Positions 27,001-37,890 of a stretch of 64,000 nucleotides of DNA are shown piece by piece. Source of the DNA: Portunus trituberculatus (taxonomy: Eukaryota; Arthropoda; Malacostraca; Decapoda; Portunidae); NCBI RefSeq assembly GCF_017591435.1, contig NC_059290.1:5523986-5587985 (forward strand), in the 5' to 3' direction. The notes beneath the pieces were generated by a model. The model was not told where the DNA came from. It saw nothing but the letters and a program-made list of their open reading frames with translations, and did not search any database. Position numbers and translations under genes: made by a program. Within the stretch, counting starts at the first letter, position 1; each line of letters starts with the position of its first letter.

Positions 27001-28633
27001 AGTAGGTTTATCTACCATCTGCACTAAATAGTTATCCTGAAAACTTTCCATAAACTTATTTTCACTAGCATCTCCTACCATCCTCTCCCAGTTTACTGAC
27101 TTAAGATTAAAATCCCTAAGATAATTGTCTGACTAGTACACCCCTATTTATCTCATCTACCATAAGGTTGTCTACATCTGCTGACTGGTTAGGTGGTCTA
27201 TAAAAGCTCCTACTCTAATAACCTTACTTTTGTTTACTCTAACATCCAGCCATAAGGACTCTACTCTGTTATCTACCTTAATACCATTAACCTGACTGGA
27301 AATGAAGGATTTTTTACATAAATAACTACTCCTCCACCTATCCTACCAATTCTCTGGTGTAAATACATAATGTATCCATCTACTTCATATTCTTTCCTAT
27401 TTTCCTAAACTTTTCCTCATTTACCCATGCCTCTGTGACACATACAACATCTAAGTCCTCCTCAACTATATAACTAGATAACTCGTCCTTCTTGTTCCTA
27501 AGACCCCTGGCATTTACATAAAAATATTTAAGTCCTGCTACCTTCCTAGATGCTGTCTCCTTATTTGGAATCCTAATCTTATTCTCTCCTATTTGCACCT
27601 GGAAATCTTTCCTAATCTTTTCACTATCTCTGTTTATCCTATCTAATTTATGTCTAACATCTTTCTTCTGGAATGCATTTGTTACCTCAATTTTTTTGAT
27701 ATACAACAATCGTCACGGAACAAATTAAAATTGTATGTCGAGGTACCACTGTAATTCCTTATCTTTCCCTTGAACCTAAACTTTTAAGCTTGACCTCATT
27801 ATTTCTTGTTCTATCCTGATTACTGATCTTCAGAGGTTTGCCCACATCACCCTTGTTATAACTCCTATACCACTTTTGTTCTTAACTTCCCCAACAGATC
27901 AAAGCTTCATCACAATGCAGCATTTATTCAGCTCCCCATTGGCCTGGAGGGGAACACACTGGGGGTGGTGGACCTGGTGGAGGAAAGGGCTATCTACTAC
28001 GAAGGAAACTTAGGGTAAGACTGTTTGATATGTAAGATAAACTTAGTGTTTTTTTTATTTTTTATGCAAGAGGGGAAAGCTGGATAAGAGCAACAAAATC
28101 AGTTAGGAAAAACTAAAGAAGAAAAAAAGTTACAGCTGATTAAGGGGGGGAAATTTGTATAACAGTTTGTTCTATAGTAGTTAGAGTTCAGATAAAAACT
28201 ACAACTATCATCCCTTTGCAGTTGTTCACAGTGAGGATTCAAATAATCACTGCAAGGAAAGTATTGGAAGTTAGAATTTAGATAAAAAGTACTGCTCTTA
28301 TCCCTTGTAATTGTGTACAACAAAGCTTTAAATAATCAATACCTCTATCATCCCTTGCAAGAGAAAAATAGTATTGCCAGTTAGAATTCAAATAAAACTC
28401 CCTTGCAATTGTTCACAGTAAAGATTCAAGTAATCTTTCCCTCTCTTATCCCTTTGTAAGAAGTAAATGATATTGTTAATTTGGGCATCACTGAAGTGGC
28501 CCTTCTCATTTCCACAGAACCTTCCTGCGTTATGATGAGATCCCTCAAGAGATGCGAGTGGAGAGTGAGGAGAGGCGGCTGGAGCTGATCGAACACCTCT
28601 CCAATGTTGATGAACACTTGGGAGAAATGTTCT

Positions 28634-28677
<44 letters not shown>

Positions 28678-30084
28678 TCACCTCGGTCGCCTGCTGGTCA
28701 CCCAGCCAGTCTTCCCCATTACGGAGCGAGCTCAGAGCTCATAGACCGATCTTCGGGTAGGACTGAGACCACATCAACACACCCCACACACCGGGAAAGC
28801 GAGGCCACAACCCCTCGAGTTACATCCTGTACCTATTTACTGCTAGGTGAACAGGGGCCACACATTAAGAGGCTTGCCCATTTGTCTCGCCACACCGGGA
28901 TTCGAACTCGGCCCTCTCGATTGTGAGTCGAGCGTGCTAACCACTACACTACGTGTGTGTGTGTGTGTGTGTGTGTGTATTTACCTAGTTGTAGTTTTAC
29001 AGGGCCTGGGCTTTATGCTCGTGTGGTCCCGTCTCCATATCTACACTTATCCAATTTTTCTTTAAAACTATGTACACTCTTTGCTGATACCACTTCCTCA
29101 CTCAAACTGTTCCAAGTCTCAACACATCTTTTGGAAACTAAATTTTTAACATCTCTCAGACATCGTCCCTTCCTTAGTTTCTTACTATGCGATCTTGTGC
29201 TTCTAAAGTCATATTCTTCTCTCAGGATCAGTTTCTCATTATCCACTTCATCCATTCCGTTAATCAATTTATAAACTTGTATCAGATCCTCTCTCTCTTC
29301 TCTGCTCCAAGGTTGGTAGATCCATTGCCTTTAGTCTCTCCTCATATGCCATCCCTTTAAATTCTGGAACCATTCTTGTAGCCATTTTTGTAGTCTCTCT
29401 AATTTTCTTATGTGTTTCTTTTATGGGAGTCCACACAACTCCTGCATATTCCAATCTAGGTCTTATTTTAGTACTTATCAATTTCTTCATCATTTCCTTG
29501 TCCATATAGTGAAATGCTACTCCAATATTCCTTAGCAAATTATACGTCTCTCTGAAAAATCTATCAATATGGCTAACCGTTGATTATTTTCTTCCATTGT
29601 CACTCCCAAGTCCTTTTCCTTTTTACTTTTTCTAGTTCTACTCCATCTCCCATCTTATAGATTCCCACTGGTCGTCTTTCACTTTTTCCCATTTCCATGA
29701 CATGGCTTTTGTCCACATTGAATTCCATCTCCCATTTTTGCTCCATTTCCAGATCTTGTTTAAGTCTTCCTGTAGTATTTCACAATCCTCTTTTGTTTAA
29801 TGACTCTGCACAGTTTCGCATCGTCCATAAACAGATTTATGTAGCTGTTCACTCCTGTGGCATGTCATTTATATATCGAGAAAAAGTATTGGTGCCAATA
29901 CTGACCCCTGTGGCACTCCGCTGTCTACTGTTCTCCACTTGGACTTCATATCTTTAACTATCGTCCTTATTTCTCTTCCCATTAAGTAATTCTTCATCCA
30001 TCTCAATGTGCTTCCTTTTAAGCCACCCTTCTCCTCTAACTTCCATAGTGTGTGTGTGTGTATGTGTGTGTGTGTGTGTGTGTA

Positions 30085-30160
<76 letters not shown>

Positions 30161-32068
30161 TCACCACGGTCGTCTGCTGGTCACCCAGCCAGTCTTCCCC
30201 ATTATGGAACGAGCTCAGAGCTTGTGGACTGATCTTCGGGTAGGACTGAGACCACAACACACTCCACACACTGGGAAAGCGAGGCCACAACTCCTCGACT
30301 TACATCCCGTACCTATTTACTGCTAGGTGAACAGGGACCACACATTAAGAGGCTTGCCTATTTGCCTCGCCACGCCGGGACTTGAACCCGGCCCTCTCGA
30401 TTGTGAGTCAAGCTTGCTAACCACTACACTATGTGGTGTGTGTGTGTGTATTTACCTATTTACCTATTTTTGTATTACAGGGCCCGAGCTAAGCTCTCTG
30501 TGACCTGTCTCCTTGTCCATTCCTGTCATATCTCTCTTTCATCTGATTGACACACACCGCATCAACGGCATCACTGCTCAGTTTATTCCACTTATCAATG
30601 CTACGATGCGGGAAACTGTATTTTCTCACGTCATTTAGACAGATGTCTTTTATAAGCTTTTTTCCATGTCCTCGGAGATGATTACTTGTGGTCACCTTTA
30701 TCAACTCTCTATCCAGTATGTCAATCTTGTTCACCAATTTATACATAGTTATCATGTCTCCTCTTGTTCTTCTCTTTTCTAATGTGGTCAGCCCCAGCTT
30801 TCTCAGTCTTTCCTCATAGTCTAACTCCCTGAGTCCTGGTACCATCCTTGTTGCCAGCCTCTTTACCCTTTCCACCTTCTTCACATTTTTCTTCATATGT
30901 GGTGACGAGACACATGCTGCATATTCTAACTGGGGTCTTATTAAGGTACATAATATCTTCTTCATCATTCCTTCATCTAGGTAGTGGAATGCAAGGCCAA
31001 TATTTTGAAGCATGTTATATGTTTTCCAAATAATCTTGTTAATGTGTTTCTCCGGTGACAAGGTATTTTGCACGGTTACTCCAAAGTCTTTCTCCTCATT
31101 GGTCTCTTTAATTTTCTCATCACCCAGCCTGTAATCCCTGTTTGGTCTGTATCTACTTCTTCCCATTTTCATAACATGGGTCTTGTCTATATTAAATTCC
31201 ATCTGCCACTCCTTACTCCACTCATATATTTTATCAAGATCTTCTTCCTGTAACTTGTTACAATCTTCCACATTCTTTACTCTCCTCATAATTTTAGTAG
31301 CGTCCGCAAACATGTTCATGTAACTGTCAATTCCTACTGGCATATCATTAACATAAATCAAAAACATGATGGGACCAAGCACTGACCCTTGTGGAACTCC
31401 ATTGGTTACAGCTGTACTCGAGTACAAGTACAAGTACTTTTATACTGTACTCGAATCCAAGTTTTTGACAAGTAGCAACCCCTTTTTCCCCTGGGTACCA
31501 CCACTGGCCTCACGTGGCCTGTCATCAGTGACTCACCACCTCATCCCAGCCTTCTAGACCCCCTGTGTCATCTGACTCCCCCAAGCTTAGGACACACCTT
31601 TGTTAATCCCCCACCCTGACCTCACCACCACCCACCTGGTCGTCAAACACCACACTACAGTTTTGTTTGTTGGTGAAAGTACTCGAAAAATTCTCGTGTA
31701 CTTGGACTCTGGAGCTCAAGTACAAGTACAAGTACAAGTACAGAGGAATTTTTAAGCCCAAGTACGAGTACAAGTACGAGTACATGAAATTGTGTACTTA
31801 AGTACGAGTACGAGTACATGTACTTGGATCCAAGCCTGTTAAGAGGCTTGCCCATTTGCCTTGCCGCTTCCCGGGACTCGAACCCGGCCCTCTCGATTGT
31901 GAGTCGAGCGTGCTAACCACTACACTACGCAGTGTGTGTGTGTGTGTGTGTGTGTGTAATTCACTGTTTGATCTGCTGCAGTCTCTGACGAGACAGCCAG
32001 ACGTTACCCTACGGAACGAGCTCAGAGCTCATTGTTTCCGATCTTCGGATAGGCCTGAGACCAGACCA

Positions 32069-32104
<36 letters not shown>

Positions 32105-35100
32105 GTGTGTGAGATTCCTAATTGAGTTTTTCATATCCCTGTCTTCACAGAGGAGAAGACACCCACAAATGATGACCTGCATGCCGGGATCCGCAGGGCC
32201 TGTCTGGCTCGCAGCTTCACGCCAGTCATGATGGGCACAGCACTCAAGAACAAGGGTGTGCAGACTCTGCTGGATGCCGTGCTGCGCTACCTCCCCAACC
32301 CAGCAGAGGTGGAGAACAGGGCACTGGTGCAGGACACCGCTGGGTGGGTGAATAGTAGGGTAATTGAAGATGAAAGAGTGAATGTAGGTTCTTTGTATCG
32401 AAATGTTGCTCTGTCCTATTTCCCACTATAGAGAGAAAAATTCATAGTTGAATTTCGTGTCATAAGTGCTGCCATGTCCTTTCCCTTGCAAGCAAATAAC
32501 CTCTTGTCTGAATACTTTCCCCCAAGCCAAACAAAGACCATTCACAGCAAACAAACAAAGATGATTCACAAAGAACCGTCTTGTGACTGGTTCTCCTTTA
32601 AGTAAAGAATGTATCCAGCTGAGCCAGCATGTATTAACATGACCTTCAGATATCACTTCGGACCTTTTATTTCACAGTTGTCTACTTTTAATTGCTTATT
32701 CAAACAAATTTACATATGAGGAATAAAAAAACACTTAAGATAAAATCCCAAAAACAGGTGGGTTGGATATCATTTAGAAAAAAAAAAAACTAATTTCTCT
32801 CTAACCCTGTTCTCAAAATCCACTAGTCTTTTCTTCAGCAGACTAAGGAAAGGATTCATAATTTCATAAAGGACCTTCATGTCTAAGTATTGCAGTGTCA
32901 TTTCCCAACAAACATAAGCAATTCACAGTGAATCCTTGTTCCAAAATGTTATAGTTCCCCTTTCCTTGTCAGAAAGGAGACCAAGGTGCTGCTGCACTCA
33001 GCCAGGGACAAGAGTCATCCCTTCGTGGGTCTGGCCTTCAAGCTGGAGGCCGGCAAGTATGGGCAGCTCACCTATGTTAGGGTGTACCAGGGAGGTCTCA
33101 AGAAGGGCGACAACATATTCAACACTCGCACCAACAAGAGGGTAAGATGTGTGGGGATTATGTCAGTGCTACAGTTGTCTCAGACTGTACTGTGAAAGTC
33201 CTGCTTTCTTATGTCCATTATTGATGTAGAATTCTTGCTTAAATGTCACACAATTCATGAAAACACCTTTGAAAACCTTGACAACTTTCCCAAGAGTGTT
33301 TTAAAGGTCACTAGCATCATGAAAACACTGTTAAAAACTAATATTATGTATTAGAGCATAAAAAAATATGACAATCTTTTTAAACCATCATTAGCACCTT
33401 GAAAACACACTGATAATCTCCTCTACAACCTGAAAAGTATCAAGTCCTTATTAAACTACCACCAGACTTATAAAAGCACCCTTGAAAACCTTGATAACTC
33501 TCTCTAGAACATGTTAAAAGGAGTTAAGGACCAAAACATCTAATACATCACCAAAGTAACACAAATGCACTTTCTTGGTACACTGGTAATTAAATCACTA
33601 ATTTCTCACCTCTTTTCCCTTTTGTGCAGGTGAAAGTGTCCCGTCTGGTCCAGCTCCACAGCAACAACATGGAGGACGTGAATGAGGTGTTTGCTGGGGA
33701 CATTTGTGCTTTATTTGGCATTGACTGTGCCTCAGGGGACACCTTCACCACCCAACCCAAGTACCCTATCTCCATGGTGAGTGCTGCCCTTGTATGACTC
33801 TACCTATGCACCTCAATGTAAGGAAACACCAAACACAACATACTAACTTTCTTACCTCCCCTCACCTGAGCAGGAAAGCTTGTTCTATTCAGAGGAAAAT
33901 AAAAACTAACTCTGAATGATAGAAATGCAGAATTATGTGTCAATTCTTTGTACATTTTTTTTTTTTTTTTTTTTGCCCTTGTGTGATCTTTGCTATCCAT
34001 CTCAATGTAAGGAAAGACCAAGCACAACATACTATCTTCTTACCTCCCCTCACCTATACAGGAAAGCTTGTACTATTGAGAAGAAAAGAAAAAAAAGACT
34101 AAGCATGTAAGAAAAGACCCAACACAACACTAATTTGTTCACTTCCCTCACATAGGAAAGGTTGTACTATTGAGCAAAAAAAAGCTAGGTATGAGTGATA
34201 AAAATACAAAATTGTCATTATATTTATTTTTTTTACCTGAAAATTTAAATTTTTCTATACTGTCAATATAGTTGGGTAGTTTTCTTTTTAATTTCTTGTA
34301 CCAGTTTAGGATTTTCCCAATTGTACATACCAGCCCCTCTGAAGAGACAGAGGCAAGACAAGACTCACTCTCCCTCTCACTGCAGGAAAGCATGTATGTG
34401 CCAGACCCAGTCATCTCTATGTCCATCAAGCCCAAGAACCCCAAGGACCTTGACGCGTTCAGCAAGGCTGTCAACCGCTTCACCCGAGAGGATCCCACCT
34501 ACCGCATCCAGTGGGACACTGACAACAAGGAGACCATCGCGTCTGGCATGGGGGAACTACACCTGGAGATCTATGCACAGGTAATAAGTTAAAGGAGTCA
34601 TGACTCTGTCTCACTTATTCACCTAACAAATTCATGAGTCTACCAGTGAAGGGAAGGAAGGAAGTGAATGGAGTTTATATTTTTATGTAAGAGGAGAAAA
34701 CCAGACAAGGGCAACAAATAACAATTAGAAATGTCTCCCTAATTTACATAACATCCATGAGTCTACCAGTGAAAGGAAGGAAATATAGAAGACAAGAATG
34801 AGTGATTGAGTTTATTAAACTAGCCAAACAAAATACAATTAAAAAAGAAAAGAAGGTTACTGTATGTAATAATGTATTCACCTCCCCTGTCAGAGGATGC
34901 AGCGGGAGTATGGGTGTGAGGTGACGATGGGGAAGCCTAAGGTGGCCTTCCGTGAGACACTCGTTTCCCCTGTCGAGTTCAATTACGTCCACAAGAAGCA
35001 GAGTGGCGGTGCGGGGCAGTACGGCCACATCATCGGGCTGGTGGAGGTGAGGTGTGGTGTGGCTGAGTGATGGATGCAAATGAGTGAAAAGTGGACACAG

Positions 35101-35833
35101 ATGAGTAAGTGAATGGTTTCTGTGAGTATAGTGTGACAGAGGTTATTTATTAAGTGGTGGATGAATTTTATGTACATACATAGGAGTGTGTGATGGCTGA
35201 GTGAGTGAATGATGGATAACTGTATAACTGAATGAGTTATTGAATGATATGTGTCAGGATAAGAATATGAGACAGCTAAATGAGTGAATGATGAATGACT
35301 GTATGAATATGGAAGTATCATTGTGCCTCATTTATTTATTCATCGTATTATCTGTATTTATTTTATTATCTTATCATTATTTATTTTATTCATTTATTTA
35401 TTTTTATTTATTTAGTTTTTATTTATTTATTTATTTTTATTTTATTTATTTATTTATTAATTAATTAATTTTATTTATTTATTTATTTATTTTTTTTTTT
35501 TTTTGCTGCCCATTCTTCATGGTGAATAACTTCCAAAAATGTAGGACTGTCATGCATTGTTCCTCACATTTATTTCTCTCATTCATCAGTCATCTCCAGC
35601 TAGACTCAACATCATAAGCATCATCTCTCTCTATTCCAGCATATTCTTGTATCTCAGTTATCCACATTGCCCTCCACCTCAAACCTTTCCCTTCACACCC
35701 ACCACAGCCGCTGCCCACAGAGGAGAACACCCAGCTGGCCTTTTCAGACGAGACAATGGGTACCAGCGTTCCCAAGCAGTTCATTCCAGCCATTGAGAAA
35801 GGCTTCAAGGAAATGTGCAATAAAGGTGAGGTT

Positions 35834-35906
<73 letters not shown>

Positions 35907-37840
35907 GATTGGTTGTATATAATCTTAAGTGTTTGTATAGTACTTCCTACATCTTCTTATCTTCTTTATTGTTTAACATTCTCTTTTCTAATCACAGTGG
36001 AGTTCAATGTGCAATGATTCTCCTTACTTCTCTTCCATCTTGTGCAAGCTCCTCATTCACTTTTAGCAGGTCCATTTTCTGGTGATTGTACTTCCTCCAT
36101 GTCTTCTCAGGTCTTCCTGCTGGTTTCCTTTCACCAACCTCCATGTTTCCCACCTCTTTACATATCCAGTGCAGCGAAGTCTTCCTTGTCCAAGTCTCAC
36201 TTCCAACTCCTTGACACTGCACCTCTCTGCCACCTCCTCACTTGCCACCCATCTTACTGTTTCATGCCAGCCATATATAGCAACATACTGTGATCACACT
36301 CTCTCAAAAACCCTATCAGTCTCTCATTTGGGGCCCATGCTTCTGAACCATAGCACTTCAGGAAAAAAAAACTTAAGCAATAGATTGGTGCTTAAAGGTA
36401 GTAAGTTTGAAGTGCTTAGGAGTTCCTTTGCTTGTGAGACAGAGATATAAATTACCACTCATGGTTGTCATTGTAATAATTATTGTTGATCATTATTGGT
36501 AGACATACTGATGTGTCACAAAGCCAGATAGTATGAAAGTATGATAGGGAGCTTTCAAGACACTTATCCTCCAATTGTAGATAAGCCTGGTGTCTTTTTT
36601 CCCCTTGTTGATATCCTTGGCTAGTGTCCTTACATTGAAAAAATCATTCTGGAGCTGCCCTGCTTGTGAAAGAAACAGATTAATTATTTCTCATGAGTTT
36701 CATCACAACTAACATTCCCCCATTGCCAGGCATGATGACAGGCCACAAGATCGCTGGCGTGAGGTTTCGAGTGCTGGACGGCTCAAGCCACATGGTGGAT
36801 TCCAATGAGATCTCCTTCATCATGGCAGCTCAAGGTGCCATGAAGCAAGGTGAGGCACAGCAGGATATCACAGAGAGCACTGAGTTAAAAATAACAAGAA
36901 GGGACAGGGAGATGAAGGAATAGGAAAGTTTTGAGAGAGCCTTGAGATGAAAGGAAGAGGTTTGGAAAGGTTGTAGAGATGGGAGTGAAGAAATGTTAAG
37001 GTGTGAGAGAGTGGTAAGAGATAGAAGAATAGGAGGATATAATAAGTTAGGAAGGAATGTAAGAATAAGGCAATCTTAGAGGAAAGATAGGGCTTTCTTT
37101 GTTACCTTGCATTGCTGTAGCTAGGGTGTAGATTCTTTTATATAGATAAGGTTGAATACAACAGCTATCTTTACATCATTGATCTGTTGAATTTTTTTAT
37201 TTATCCAAACAACTGGCCTCTAAAGCTTTTGTATAGATAGTGTTTTTCTTACTTTCCTCTAACCTTGGGAACATCTTCAGTCCTTGTTATGTTCCCAGCT
37301 AAGGAAGTTTAATCTTTTTCTTCTCTCACCTTATGAATTTGGGTCACCTTTATATATATAAGAATGTGTACGAAATGTATAACTGAAAGAAAACTGGAAT
37401 TTAATCTCCCATTTTTGTACTAAGGTTATGAATATGGGACATGTTTGTATATAAGAAAAGCTAAATTGTATAGGCCTATAGCTGTACAAGAGCTGCTGTA
37501 ATCAACTCTTCCTGCTTTCCCACTCAGCCTATGAATTTGGGGCATGGATGGTACTGGAGCCAATCATGTCTGTGGAGATCACTGCACCCGAGGAGTTCCA
37601 GGGCGTGGTTACCTCCCACATGAACAAGAGGCACGGCATCATCACGGGCACAGACGCCAATCAGGGCTGGTTCTCTCTATACTGTGAGGTAAGTGTGACA
37701 GTTGGATAGGTAGGGACTGGACTGGGGACTTTTATTTTTTTTTTTTTTTTTATTAATTTATTTATTTACTATTATTAATTTTATTTTAATTATTTATATA
37801 TTTTTTTATATAATTATTTTTCTTTATTTTATTTTTATTT

Positions 37841-37890
<50 letters not shown>

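Larger units (their letters stand above)
23379..27751. mobile_element. Tigger/mariner-like element with a LINE inside
   Basis: The ends are CAGTAATACCTCGAGATACG (left) and, read inward, CAGTGGTACCTCGACATAC (right), with TA on both sides (23377-23378 and 27752-27753). Removing it restores the LINE D frame. Without the inner LINE, about 1.2 kb remains, containing a 79-bp (TC)n tract at 23921-23999 and no transposase. The terminal repeats resemble those at 5593 and 3897. Confidence 0.8.
23180..27860 (-). mobile_element. LINE family D C-terminal fragment, split by a Tigger-like element
   Basis: Joining 27752-27860 to 23180-23376 (minus strand, insertion removed) gives TRNNEVKLKSLGSRER, then QKVVDEWNGLNNEVASAESLGSLKQ and a stop. 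This is a reverse transcriptase C-terminus of CR1-like character. The 3' tail has the word GAAGCTGC, also seen at 43455-43705 and 53105-53170. The copy is 5'-truncated and lies in GFM1 intron 4. Confidence 0.65.
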
